DNA from: Pleurostoma richardsiae
Lineage: Eukaryota > Ascomycota > Sordariomycetes > Calosphaeriales > Pleurostomataceae
NCBI GenBank assembly: GCA_030052745.1
Contig: JANBVO010000003.1
Location: 1,612,001 to 1,676,000, forward strand
Length of the DNA: 64,000 nucleotides
Direction of reading: 5' to 3'
Part shown: positions 11,088 through 22,376 of the stretch, one piece after another
Layout: each line of letters starts with the position of its first letter
How positions within the stretch are numbered: position 1 is the stretch's first letter
Position numbers and translations under genes: made by a program
The notes under the pieces: generated by a model
What the model was told of the DNA's origin: nothing
Seen by the model: only the letters and a program-made list of their open reading frames with translations
The model's database searches: none

Positions 11088-12637
11088 ATGGCCACTTCTC
11101 TCGACCAGCTCAAGTCGTCCGGCACTGTAAGTCCCTCGCTGCTACCCCGCCAAACCCCTCATCGTCATCCCTCATGAAGCGCGCATCTGCCCTCTCCAAA
11201 CGGAACACCCGGGCTTCTCACGACGGGAAACTGTCACCGCCATCAGAACTTCTAGAAATTGGAATCGGCATTGCTAACGGCTGGCTTTTGCGCCTTTTAA
11301 GGTTGTCGTCAGTGACTCTGGTAAGCTTCACACCTCCGTTCAGAGCATGGTAGTACGGAAGAAGCTTGTGCTAACACGCGAGATTAGGTGACTTTGCCTG
11401 TCAGTTCTCCCCTTCCCTGGATATCGCTTCGCCGCCATGAATCGACTCTCCACGGTTCGTCCCCTTTGGAACAGAACAGCATTGCTCACAATCTTCTGCA
11501 GCCATTGGCAAGTACAAGCCTCAGGATGCCACCACCAACCCGTCCCTCATCCTGGCGGCGTCTAAGAAGGCCGAGTACGCCAAGTTGATCGACGCCGCTG
11601 TCGCCTACGCGAAGAAGAAGGGTGGCCCCGTCGACCAGCAGGTCGATGACGCTCTCGACCATCTCCTGGTTGAGTTCGGCAAGGAGATCCTCAAGATTAT
11701 TCCCGGCCGTGTCTCCACCGAGGTCGACGCCCGCTTCTCCTTCGACACCAAGGCCTCCGTTGACAAGGCCCTTCACATCATCGAGGTATGCAATCAAGCC
11801 CTCAACTTGGTGTCGCTTTCAGGCGAAAGAGCGCAGCTAACACAACCTAAAATAGCTCTACAAGGAGCAGGGTATCCCCAAGGAGCGCGTCCTCATCAAG
11901 ATCGCCTCGACCTGGGAGGGTATCAAGGCCGCCGAGATCCTGCAGCGCGACCACGGCATCAACTGCAACCTGACCCTCATGTTCTCCCTCACCCAGGCCA
12001 TCGCCGCCGCCGAGGCCGGTGCCTTCCTCATCTCCCCCTTCGTCGGCCGCATTCTTGACTGGTTCAAGGCGCACACCAAGAAGGACTACTCCAAGGAGGA
12101 GGACCCCGGTGTCCAGAGCGTCAAGAGCATCTTCAACTACTACAAGAAGTACGGCTACAAGACCATCGTCATGGGTGCCTCCTTCCGGAACACTGGCGAG
12201 ATCACCGAGCTCGCTGGCTGCGATTACCTCACCATTTCCGTAAGTCGACCCTCCCCCATGCCATTGTCCCCACATCTCCGGTCGTCGGAAATGCGGGCGC
12301 GAAATTGTCTCCCCAACAAATGACGCCGGAGCCGGTCTACCGCTTTGGCGCACCAATCCAAGTACGGAGCTATGAAAACTAACCCGCCATGTGACTGCAG
12401 CCCAACCTGCTCGAGGAGCTCATGAACTCCACGGAGCCCGTCCCCAAGAAGCTGGACGCCTCGGCCGCCAGCGCGCTCGACATCGAGCGGAAGTCGTACA
12501 TCAGCGACGAGCCGCTGTTCCGCTTCGACTTCAACGAGGACCAGATGGCCGTCGAGAAGCTGCGCGAGGGCATCAGCAAGTTCGCCGCTGACGCCGTCAC
12601 GCTGAAGGGCATCCTCAAGGCCAAGCTCTCCGCTTAA
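11088..12637 (+). CDS. tal1: Transaldolase (pentose phosphate pathway)
   Basis: Six exons (11088-11126, 11302-11320, 11388-11399, 11502-11785, 11856-12239, 12401-12637) give 324 residues, the usual length. The enzyme moves a dihydroxyacetone unit from sedoheptulose-7-phosphate to glyceraldehyde-3-phosphate in the cytosol. Visible signatures are [26 protein letters not shown], the Schiff-base lysine K133 in [10 protein letters not shown], and the late motif [11 protein letters not shown]. The 5' end is finely split: exon 2 has 19 nt and exon 3 only 12 nt. Both are needed to rebuild the conserved VSDSGDF segment, which includes the aspartate matching E. coli TalB Asp17 (here D18). Every junction has a GT donor and AG acceptor and keeps frame. 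The gene is convergent with the phosphatase gene at 13393. Confidence 0.97.
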
Positions 12638-13392
12638 ACGGCGCCACTATGAACCTCCTTTGCTGAGCTGGGTTCGGTAAAATGAAGGAACGTCGCGCTT
12701 CGCCGGCGTCGTGATGCCTCCACGGGAGGCTTGAGATATACATGAAAGCCAAAGCTGTGCGTACAGCTGTAGGTACAGCGGTGCGCAAACTAGCATAGAT
12801 AGAGATACTCCCCCTCGATCTTTTCTTGTCTGGCACTTGTTTTTCGGTCGGTCTCGGGGAAATTGGACGCTTAAGCACTGGGAGGAGAGTTATCATCATC
12901 ATCGGTTTTTTTTTCACGCCTTCTTTCGTCTGGTAGTCCGTCAGTCGTAGAAGCAATTGAAAAGGAAAAAAAAGAGTAGCGATAATCCACCGATTGACAC
13001 TTGCCTTGATCTCTGCATTGTCAGGATATCTTGTCTTTTTCTTAAGCGGCCGATCCGTGTGGACCGTGAAATAAAGTCCCGGGAGCCAACCCAAACCAAC
13101 AGCGGTGCGTAGATAGTCTTGTATCGTTCATCAGATAACAACTCGTCGTTTGCAAATTAGGTACTACCTTATGGTAGCATTTTGTATGTGTTCTCACCCA
13201 GCTAGACCGTGGATATGTGCATATTTGTACACCAGCAACGCCATCAACTCCAGACTCATGTGTGACAATCCAGACACAGAGAGATAGATACCATGGCCGC
13301 CTCGTAGCTGCCCTTTCCAGTGCCTCATAGAGCTAGGGTAGATAAGAGGCTGCTGCTGAACCATAAAACGAAAGCCGTGCTCTCTACAACCC
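12638..13392. other. Convergent 3' intergenic region
   Basis: About 750 bp between the stop codons of transaldolase and the facing phosphatase gene. It contains A- and T-rich short runs suitable for 3' processing and nothing else I can support. Confidence 0.6.
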
Positions 13393-14985
13393 TCACTTCC
13401 CGCCCTTCTTCTTCCCGTCCCCGTCCTCCGCCCCCTTCACTCCAGGACACTCAACCTGCACGACGCTGTGCCTCGCGGCGCCGCCGCCGCTGCCGCCCTC
13501 CTTGTCGTCGACCTCGATGACCAGCGCCGACAGCTTCCGGCCGTACACGCACCCGCTGTCCAGGCCGAAGGTGTACTCGCCCTCGGCGCCGCTGCTCGCG
13601 CCGCCGCCGGGCACCCGCAGGCCCCTGCGCGCGTCGTGGCCGTACACGACGGTCGTGCGCGCCGACGCGTCGGCGACCCGCTTGCGCTGCCAGCGGTTCC
13701 AGGCGGCGGTCCAGGCCTCGCCCTCGTGCGTCTCGACGGGGAGGGCGATGCTGTCGCGCTCCACGTCGTCGGCGGCGGCGGCACCGCCCCTGCCGGAGGC
13801 CGCCCTGCGGAGGCGCGCGAGCTCGTCGTCAACCATCTTGTCGGTGATCCGCGGCGCCGGCCGGCCCTTGCTCTTGGCGCGGGCCTTGGCGGCCTCCTCG
13901 AGGTGGGCGCGCACGGCGTCTCGGCGGGCCTGGTCGACGGGGTAGACGAGGGTGCGCATGTTCATGACGGCCCAGGGGTCCTGGTGCTCGAGGGGGACGC
14001 CGGGGACGAGGCCGCCGTGGACGACGACGAGGTTGGCGATCCCTGATGAGGAAGAAGAGGCTGGGATGGGCCCGACGCGCAGGATGACGGGCTGCGAGGA
14101 CAGCCAGGCCAGCTGCGCGGCCGACAGGGACCGGGCGGTCGACCGGTCGGCGTAGTCGCCGTGCGAGAAGGGGTCTTCCTCCAGGGTGTCCTCGGGCCCG
14201 TCGTCCGAGGGGCCCGGTGGCGGGGACGCGGACTTGTCGCCAGCGTCCTTCTTCTTGCCATCCTTCTTCACCTTGGCGCTGCCGTCCAGCTTTTTCTTTG
14301 TGTCCTCGCTATCCTTGTCCAGCACCTTGTCCATGATGCCCCCCTCAGTCCCGGATGCGGACGTTCCGGGAGCGACGCGGTTCTTCATCGCCGCGTCGGC
14401 GAGCAGCACACGGTCGTCGTGGTTGCCACGCACGGCGTGGGCGCCCAACTCCATGGCCAGGGAGATGACGCCCGCGCTGTCGGGGCCTTTGTTGACCAGG
14501 TCGCCGGTCAGGATGAGGTGATCGCCCTTGTCCGCGCTGAAGCCCACCTTCTCGAGGAGAGCCTGCAGTGGTGCCTTCTGGCCGTGCACGTCGCCGACGA
14601 TGACGAGGCGGCGGGCCTGTTTCGACGAGGAGGAGGAGGAGGCGCCGCCGGAGGGGACGAACTCGGGCGGCAGGTCGGCAACGATATTCGTCATGCCCTT
14701 GAGGGCCGGACGGGCAGTCGTGCCGTAAGACATGGGTGCGAGGGGCTTCTGGCCGGGGATCTGCAGGTCGAGGGGCCTATTGTTGATGCTGCTGTCGCTG
14801 GCGGGTGCGGTGCCGGCGCCGGCGTCGTCGTTGGACTTCGCCGGGCCGGGCTGGAAGTCCTGCGCGGTGGACGGCAGGCTCGGGGCGGCCATGCGGGCGT
14901 AGCAGAGGTAGACGGTCAGGATGATGAGTGCTACGGAGCCGAGGACGAAGGGCCGCCGCCGGCGGACGCTGAGAGCGGCGAGCAT
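13393..14985 (-). CDS. Membrane-anchored calcineurin-like metallophosphatase, similar to yeast endopolyphosphatase Ppn2
   Basis: A single 530-residue exon. An N-terminal signal anchor lies at about residues 13-30 after a basic cluster (VRRRRP), so the catalytic part is predicted to be lumenal or vacuolar. Metallophosphatase motifs are complete and ordered: GDVHGQ (131-136), GDLVNKGPDS (161-170), GNHD (187-190), VHGG (322-325), GHDARRG (449-455) and GLDSGCVYG (474-482). This set, close to bis(5'-nucleosyl)-tetraphosphatase/PPP enzymes, is that of yeast Ppn2 (YNL217W), a zinc-dependent polyphosphate endopolyphosphatase of the vacuole. Substrate is inferred from that similarity. A Lys/Asp/Ser-rich insert (about 200-280) separates GNHD from the rest, and a Gly/Ala-rich loop lies at 395-410; both look disordered. 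GC-rich composition gives long antisense frames that are not genes. Confidence 0.88.
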   Translation of the reverse strand: MLAALSVRRRRPFVLGSVALIILTVYLCYARMAAPSLPSTAQDFQPGPAKSNDDAGAGTAPASDSSINNRPLDLQIPGQKPLAPMSYGTTARPALKGMTNIVADLPPEFVPSGGASSSSSSKQARRLVIVGDVHGQKAPLQALLEKVGFSADKGDHLILTGDLVNKGPDSAGVISLAMELGAHAVRGNHDDRVLLADAAMKNRVAPGTSASGTEGGIMDKVLDKDSEDTKKKLDGSAKVKKDGKKKDAGDKSASPPPGPSDDGPEDTLEEDPFSHGDYADRSTARSLSAAQLAWLSSQPVILRVGPIPASSSSSGIANLVVVHGGLVPGVPLEHQDPWAVMNMRTLVYPVDQARRDAVRAHLEEAAKARAKSKGRPAPRITDKMVDDELARLRRAASGRGGAAAADDVERDSIALPVETHEGEAWTAAWNRWQRKRVADASARTTVVYGHDARRGLRVPGGGASSGAEGEYTFGLDSGCVYGRKLSALVIEVDDKEGGSGGGAARHSVVQVECPGVKGAEDGDGKKKGGK

Positions 14986-16351
14986 CCTGCACTCCCCTGG
15001 AGTAGCGCGGGCACGGGACGGGCAGGCGAGTTTCGACGCAGTGATGGCGCGGATGGCGTCACTCTGCCTTTGCGGTTAAGGCGGGAAACCGCGCGAGGAT
15101 CCGATTCGATGGAGCTTCTGCCGGTGCTAAAAGGGCTTCCTATGGTGGAGGAAGCATCGCCTGCAGGGTGATTGAAAGGGCTGGAAGTCGATATGCCTCC
15201 AGGTGATGTGATGGAGGAGGAGAACTGGTGTGAAGTCGAAGAGTAACAGATTTACCAAGGATTGGGACCCCTGAAAGGGTCAAAGAGTGCTGCTGGGCAA
15301 GGCAGTAAGACGGGACGGAGGAGCGCAGGCTGTTGGTACTCCGGCCAAGCCAACAGGGTATTGGATACCTTAGGGAGGTACTCCGTGTGATAGTCTGGAT
15401 AGGTAGACATTTTTCTCTAGCGTGCCTGGGTGGCTGCTATGTGACCGTCCGTGACTGGCGAGTTCTGGCGGCGAGATTGGGGGTTGCAGCCCGCCTGAAC
15501 GCACCACCCCCGCGATACGACCGGAACTGGCAGGTGGGCACGCGACGCCGTCAATTTTGCAGCCCGCACTTACTGTAATAATGACACGATACGTACTAAA
15601 TCAACCTTACTTTTTAGCATCATTCCTCATATGCGATCTACATACAGTATATCCGCATAAACGTATCGTCAACTTATACCTGAATATAATGATTTCCCAG
15701 GCTATACGGGAGGGTGACGTTTTCTTTATAAAACCCGGGGTTTCACACGTTGCGCAGATGACTTATTAAGCTTACGAGACAAGACAGGACAAGACAGCCG
15801 TGGCAGGCTGAACACCGGGTTTCACTCGTGCCGCCTTATCCGTCCCGCCGGGATCAGCGCTGTCCGCCCGTGCCCGGTCCGCCACACGAACATCACGAGT
15901 TGCATCCCTGTCTTCCCGTGTCTACCTGTCTGATGCGTCCCATCATCTGAAGTCAAGCAAGGATATTTTTTCTAGCGGCGAGTCCCTTGGTCAATTGCCA
16001 ATCCCGATCAAGTAGCAAAGCGGGTAGTCTAGCTGTCGGCAAGTCGTAGCCCAGCGACAGAAAGCAGATGCATATTGGTGGGCAGATCGCGCTCCGCGTC
16101 AACGGAGAATGAATTCTGTCGACCCAAACTGGCTGAGCTGGGATGCTGAGACCAAATGCCACTCAAAGTGCATCGCGTCACCAAGTATCGCCAAAGAGAC
16201 AGATTTCCCGTTCCCAAGCAGAGTTGAACTCCAGAGCGCCTCCCAATGCAATGCCGTTCAGACCAAGTTGCGTATTCGTACAGTGAACGGTCTCCTCACC
16301 GTTTCTATAGGCAGGCAGGTAGGTGTCTCCATCTCTTCATCTTGCCCCCGG
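14986..16351. other. Intergenic region containing an AT-rich block
   Basis: About 1.4 kb between the phosphatase start and the PET191 stop. The first 580 bp is promoter-like and carries a partial motif copy (TACTCCGTG) near 15379. An AT-rich, TpA-rich block spans about 15568-15775. No coding frame is convincing. Confidence 0.55.
15568..15775. other. AT-rich, TpA-rich island
   Basis: About 200 bp is clearly richer in A/T than its surroundings, with many TATA, ATAT and TAC words and a TTTCTTTATAAAA stretch near 15720-15732. It could be a decayed repeat hit by repeat-induced point mutation, or simply an AT-rich promoter element. No terminal repeats or coding remnant are visible. Confidence 0.5.
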
Positions 16352-16850
16352 TCATGACTTCTTCGCCTCGAGCACCTCCTTGCGGTAGCTCTCGTTCTCC
16401 AGCTCCCGCCAGTCCTTGGGCGCCGGCTCGTCGCCGCTCGTCTCGCCCCGGCCGCCCGCGAACGCCGGCTTGCCCGCGTACAGCTGGTATCCCGACCCGG
16501 ACTCGGTGTCCTGGAGGTGCTTGAAGGTGACGGGCTGGTTGCCGCGGAACCGCTTGCGCATGTCGATCATGCCGCGCCGGCACTCGCCGAAGCCCTTCTT
16601 GAGCTGCTGGCACTTGGTCGGGAGCGTCTCGGCCAGCGGCGAGCGCAGGCATTCGGCTGCCGTGTGTCGCTGGACCATCACGCACTCGGACTCCTGGAGG
16701 CACTGTGCCAGGGCGGCTCCTGTCGGTGGGTGGGCTGATGTTAGCTTCTGGCTGCGCTGGATGGCAATAGTCTGGGAAAGCTGCGGGAACGCGGTGTGGT
16801 GATGGGGGATGTCAGAGATGCGCACTTATTTCTTTGCAGGAGCTCGGCAT
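16352..16850 (-). CDS. pet191: Cytochrome c oxidase assembly factor Pet191 / COA5
   Basis: Two exons (16850-16826 and 16719-16352) joined across a 106-nt intron give 130 residues. Splicing turns ATA A|GA into Ile-Arg and yields MPSSCKEIRAALAQCLQESE, the canonical Pet191 start; the unspliced frame lacks it. The twin Cx9C-like cysteine pattern is present: C5, C15 and C22 in the first half, then the CLRSPLAETLPTKCQQLKKG segment and FGECRRGMIDMRKRFRGNQP. Pet191 is a small intermembrane-space protein imported by the Mia40 pathway and needed for complex IV assembly. The C-terminal ~50 residues (after YQLYAGKPAF) are variable and charged. The gene is divergent from the lipase gene, with 680 bp between the start codons. 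Confidence 0.93.
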
Positions 16851-17530
16851 GGTGGATTCTCGTTACGCGAAGCAGGACGGAAAAGCATCGGCCGGCTGTC
16901 GAAGTCGAAGGTGTTCTTGATGAAGAGCCTGGCGATGTTCTTCTTCAAGGTGTTGCCAAATAACGAAGAATTATTGGTCGGGGTGCCGAAAGCTCGCCTC
17001 CCTTGTCGGCGCCATCCGATTGGCCAGAGGCACCAAATGCTTGCGCCACAGCCGTTGGCGGGAAAGTGACATCGTGGACCCTGTCACAAGCTCCGATGTC
17101 TCTGGTCTCTGGTCTATCATCTCTCGTCTCTTGTCTCGAAGCTCCCTGTCTGCTTCTCCACGTGTAGCTGCCTCATTCCCTACTGTCAACTAATCTTTCT
17201 TTCTACGTACCTCTCGAGGATCCTAGACGAGCTCCTTGACGTTAAACGACGTCCTCTTCCCTTAGTGCTCTTGAGACCTGCGTCTCCTTTCCCTCTAGTC
17301 TCTTGTTCCTCCTATTATCGCGTGTTGCATCCCTACCTCCAAAGAGGCATGATTTGCATGTGACATCACTGCCGGCCAGCCTACACATCCTTTACGAACC
17401 TCGTCGCAACCTCGTCCTCTGCCCGATATGAAGCGCTGCTAGACATCATCTCGTCCAAGCATCCTTCAAGTCTGTCGCCTCTCGGCCCATCCAGCACTCG
17501 CCACGTGCTCCCTGCGCGTGCCAGCTCAAG
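16851..17530. other. Shared divergent promoter region of pet191 and the lipase gene
   Basis: 680 bp between two start codons. The right half is pyrimidine-rich (CTCTTGTCTC, TCTTTCTTTC-type words), as is usual for fungal leaders. No other feature is supported. Confidence 0.55.
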
Positions 17531-19665
17531 ATGCCTGTCCCCTTCCTAGGGCGCCTGAACATGTATGTCCAGAAGCTCAGAGACTGCGTGCTGGTACTAC
17601 AACTCCGGAAGGTGATATGCCTGTTGCTAACCCACGATGCGATTCAGAATAGAATATGTCGCCCTGGTGGGGTCCTTCCTCCTCGTGGGCTTCGAGGCTG
17701 TTATCAGAATCCTGACGTTGGCGCTGCGTGGGTGATCTCCGTAGCTCGACTATACATAGTCTACGGCTGCTGACCATGACGCACAGCATCTTCTTTAATA
17801 ACACTTTTCTACCGAGCATCGCGACGCCTATTCAACAGACTAGCTTCACCCGCTGCGAAAAGAGCTGAAGAACGGAGGAAACGTACGCACGCCACAGCTC
17901 CGGGGATATGGTTCAGCATCAGCTAACGATGTGTCTCGCAGCAATATCAACGTCAATCCGCAATGCCTCCGACTTCGTCGAACTATGCGCCATGTTTGGC
18001 TACTCCGCTGAGGAGCATGTCATGCAGACGAAAGATGGGTTTCTCCTGGGCTTGCATCGTCTCGCCTGGAAGCGTGGCGAGGACACAAACACGAGCGTCA
18101 AGAAACGGGTCATCTACCTGCATCATGGGCTCCTTATGAATAGCGAGGTGTGGGTCTGTTTGACGGATGCTCAGAGGAGCTTGCCGTTTGTGTTGGCGGA
18201 TAGAGGCTTCGACGTCTGGGTAAGTCACGAGATCGAATCGCGAGGACGGATTTGTGCTAATACAGCCATGGGACAGCTTGGGAATAATCGGGGAAACAAA
18301 TACTCGAAGAAGTCGGTCCATGCAGCACCGACTACCCTGAAGTTCTGGGATTTCTCCATAGACGAGTTCGCCTTCCACGACATCCCAGACAGCATAGCCT
18401 ACATCCTGGAGACCACCGGTCAGAAGTCGCTGTCGTACATCGGCTTCTCGCAAGGCACAGCCCAGGCTTTTGCGGCACTATCAATCCATCCCAAGCTCAA
18501 CCAGCAGGTCAATGTCTTCATTGCCCTGGCCCCGGCAATGTCACCTGCCGGGCTATCCAACGGCATCGTTGACGCGCTGGTCAAAGCCTCACCGCAGGTG
18601 CTCTTCCTCCTCTTTGGCCGACGGTCCATTCTGAGTTCTGCAACGATGTGGGAGTCTATCCTGTATCCCCCTATCTTTGTCAAGCTCATCGACCTGGGTT
18701 TGAGCTTCCTCTTCAACTGGAAGACCGAGAACATCTCCACTTCCCAGAAGCTGGCGGCCTATCCACATTTATACTCCTTCACCAGCACCAAGTCCGTCGT
18801 CCACTGGTTCCAAATCATCCGTAACAAGTCCTTCCAGATGTATGACGACGACGTCCACCCACCTCTGAGCCTGGGCTCCTCCAAGTACACCAAAGTCGCG
18901 AGGTACCCCACCCGGAACATCAAGACGCCTGTCGTCCTCGTCTACGGGGGAAGCGATTCGCTGGTGGACATCAAGGTCATGCTTCGTGAGCTCCCGCAGC
19001 AGACTGTCGCCACCGAGATCCCACATTACGAGCACCTCGACTTCCTCTGGGCGCGAGATGTGGAGACGCAGGTGTTCCCGCACGTCTTCGACGCGCTCGA
19101 GAGCTTCACCGACGCAATGCACACGAAGGAGGAGTACGACCGGTACCGCAGCGCGAGGCACACCAGTCTGAGCGCCAGCAACGCGTTTGGTCAGTACGCT
19201 TACCGCGCCGGCGACCCGGTCGAGAGCGACGCCAGCACCGTAGTGGGCGGGATCAACGGCACCAACGGGCGGCGGCACCATGCTCGGGAGGCCGAGTCAC
19301 GCCGCGCCCTGGCGAGCGACGACGATTCCTCGTACGTCTCGCGGCCGGACTCCCCTGAGCCAGCGACGGGAGCGGGGACAGCCGGGATAGCACCAGCAGT
19401 GCCGCGGCCAGTAACTCCTGCGGGACCCGGCGGCGTCGACGGCGCGATCGACATCGGGAGGCAGTCACCGGTGGGAAAGACCCGCAGCGCGAGCAGCAGT
19501 CTCAGCCTCGCCTCCATGCGCGACGGCAAGGGCATCAGCATCGGCGCGAGCCGGCCCGCGTTAGGCGGTGTGACGACGGGCATAACGAAGTCTGCGGTGG
19601 TGGGGATCCCCAGCCCGCAGAGCTCGGATGAAGGGGCCAAGACGGGGCGGAGGAGAGGAAGATAA
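17531..19665 (+). CDS. Membrane-bound acid-lipase-family steryl ester hydrolase (Tgl1/Yeh-like)
   Basis: Five exons (17531-17562, 17648-17727, 17787-17882, 17942-18219, 18277-19665) give 624 residues. The N terminus has a hydrophobic segment (IEYVALVGSFLLVGFEAVIR, about 12-31) followed by a basic stretch. The ab-hydrolase-associated lipase region begins near NASDFVELCAMFGY, then come QTKDGFLLGLHRL, YLHHGLLM, the nucleophile motif GFSQG (Ser220), a VVLVYGGSDSLVD acid loop and a catalytic-histidine region HYEHLDFLWA. This is the organisation of yeast Tgl1, Yeh1 and Yeh2, which cleave steryl esters on lipid droplets or the plasma membrane. The last ~200 residues are Ser/Gly/Arg-rich and disordered. 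Intron 4 (57 nt) is free of stops and in frame, so a naive ORF call would insert 19 residues inside GFDVW|LGNNRG. Confidence 0.9.
18220..18276 (+). other. Stop-free 57-nt intron of the lipase gene
   Basis: It begins GTAAGT, has a branch-like TGCTAAT and ends GGACAG. Removing it restores the family sequence GFDVWLGNNRGNKYSKK. Confidence 0.85.
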
Positions 19666-21277
19666 GAGTACGGTACATACATGGCTGTCGTCATTGGGTC
19701 TTTTACCTTTCGCCAAGATACGGCAGTCCGGAGGCCCCTAAGACTGGAGATTGATGCAGTATTTAGCTTTATGACACAAACGCACTTGACGAAATTGGAG
19801 CGGTAGCGTAGTTGATGCGATAATGCAGAATGCATATGGCTTCAGTGCCTGTTACAAGACCTCCCACTTAGGAGGATCAATTCGACTTTCAGGTCCGGCT
19901 TGTACGGATACCTGATATCTATGTACATGATTCACATACAGCTGAGAGCGAGACTACCTAGCCGATTCCACGGCACACACGTCGTCGGGAAGGTGGATCA
20001 ACTCAGCCCCGGCCACTCCGGCCGGGATCAGGAACGGAAGCGGGCCGCTGAAATGGGAACAGTCGACGAGCGGGCCGGCACGTCTCCGGCACGGCGGAAC
20101 TGACGCAGCTGATAAAGGTGCCTTATCATAAGCAAGATCGTTGTCGACTGTCAAGATAAATGAGAGACTACTCCGTAATGCATACACTACGTCCTTCCTC
20201 AGTCCGGCTCAGGAACTCGCTGTAGTCAAGTGGGATCCCAAGTCTTTGGCAGGCCGACTATGGCGAACCAACCGCGGGAGGAAATCCATTCTCACACCTC
20301 GCGGAGGGCACACTCGAAGAGTGAGAGGCTCATCAAGCCTCTCCTGATCTCGAGATACTACACAATGTCGCCGCCACTGTCCCAACAAATTACCACAAGT
20401 CACCGCAGTGCAACAAGACCAACCAGCTTTCTGACGGCGGCGTCATGTCACGCCATGGGAGGATTGACGCGACCATTCTCGGGCGTCGGCCGCACAATAC
20501 GACGCCAGATCCAGCCCACCGGCTCGGACTGGGAGCCAGAGCCTGCCGAGATCCCCGAATGGAACCCGAGCGCATCTCGAGATCGAATCTTTGCTGCCGG
20601 CGACGGCTCGTCCCTGACAGTAAAGCGTGCAGCTTAGATGGCCCCGCTCCGGCGGAGGAGGCGATTGAGCCGAGTGTCCGGTCGGGGGTCCCTGCCGTGC
20701 AGCCGTGCAGGGCAGCTAGGGTCGTTAGCGACCGGGTCATCAAGCGCCGGCGGCTTGGGATGTGGAGCGAAATGGATGCCTCCACGCGGGAGAGAGCCTG
20801 GTCGTCGTCGTCGTTTTCGCTCTCGGACCCTCCGAGATGGGGGATTCCCTTTTTATATTTCTTGTTGGGACAACCGCCGGCCGTCCTCCGGGGAGCGAGA
20901 TATTCACTCTTTTCACTCGCTGTCTTGCTGCTTCGCTGTCTCCCATTCTGTTTGGATTCGGTGAAGATAGAGAGCTTCATTGCATTCTAACGGACTCTCT
21001 TCTTGCTCACTTGCACGACTCACGTATCCATAGACTGGGCACTAGATACACATCGGACGAGCAGCCAGCACTGCCCCGAAGCATTCACTGAGTGCCTGGC
21101 AGCACGCCTAGCATGTGTCGCAGCCTCGTCTGAACATCGGTATATATGCTTCATCATAGCAAGGATCTGGCTCTTCACACCAGAACTACTCGAGATTCCC
21201 GGCTCTTGAACGCACCGGGGGTCATTCTCAAGCTCCCGGCATCTGGCACAAGACCAACACCAAGCGATTAACGAACC
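19666..21277. other. Intergenic region upstream of the RTA1-like gene
   Basis: About 1.6 kb. Overlapping frames on both strands between 20230 and 20990 (up to ~195 codons) have no recognisable protein features and shadow each other. One TACTCCGTA motif lies at 20169-20177. Confidence 0.5.
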
Positions 21278-22326
21278 ATGGCCTTCGCCGAAGTTATCAC
21301 CAACACCCTGGCCCGGCGGGTCATCGCCAGCGACGACGTCGACGGGGGCAACTGGTTCATCACCTGCGCGCGGGACCCGGACGCGCCCGTCTGCGCCAAC
21401 GGCTACTACGGCTACCCGCTCGACATCGCCGCCTACGCCACCTTCATCGGGCTCTTCGGCGCCTCGGCCGTCGCCTACGTCGCGACCTACGCCGTCACGC
21501 GGCGCGGCCTGGGCTTCACCGTCGCGCTGCTCCTGGGGCTCACCTGCGAGGTCCTGGGCTACGTCGGGCGCGTCATCAGCTGGCACGACACCTGGTCCGA
21601 GAACGGCTTCCTCATGCAGATCTGCTGCCTGACCATCGGCCCGGCCTTCATGGCCGCCGGCATCTACCTGTGCCTGCGGCGCATCGTGTACACCTTCGGC
21701 CCCGAGAACTCGCGCATCCCGCCCGAGTACTACACCCGCATCGTACGTTGTATCCCCCGTTCATCCCCTTGATTACGCCTCGGCGATTGCACTGCTGACA
21801 CGTGGATCCAGTTCATCCCCTGCGACGTCCTCTCCCTGATCCTGCAGGCCGTCGGCGGCGGCATGGCCTCGGTGGCCTCGCACGAGAACCGGCCCGTCGA
21901 GACCGGCGACAACATCATGATCGCGGGGCTGTCCTTCCAGGTCTTCACCATGCTGATGTTCATGATCCTGGGCGGCGACTTCGCCCTCAACGTCGCGCGC
22001 CGGCGCCGGCGCCTCGGCGACGCGGCCCTCGACCAGTCGGCCCGCCTGCGCGCCATCCGCGGCAGCGCGCTGTTCCGCGGGTTCCTGGCCGCGCTGACGC
22101 TGTCGACGGTGTGCATCTTCTGGCGGTGCTGCTACCGCGTCGCGGAGCTGAGCAGGGGGTGGACGGGCCCGCTGATGAAGAAGCAGGGGGAGTTCATCGG
22201 CTTCGAGGGCGTCATGATCGTCATCGCGGTGGTGGCGCTGAATGTCTTCCACCCGAGCGTCTGCTTCCGGGAGATGATGGAGGGGGAGGGCGGGCTGGGC
22301 GGCGTGGGCTTCGGCCGCGGGAAGAA

Positions 22327-22376
<50 letters not shown>

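Noticed and set aside
14161-15171. 336-codon frame antisense to the phosphatase gene
   Set aside because: Shadow ORF; all metallophosphatase motifs are on the other strand.
20390-20990. Overlapping 181-196-codon frames on both strands upstream of the RTA1-like gene
   Set aside because: They mask each other, contain no recognisable domain and have no splice-supported extension.
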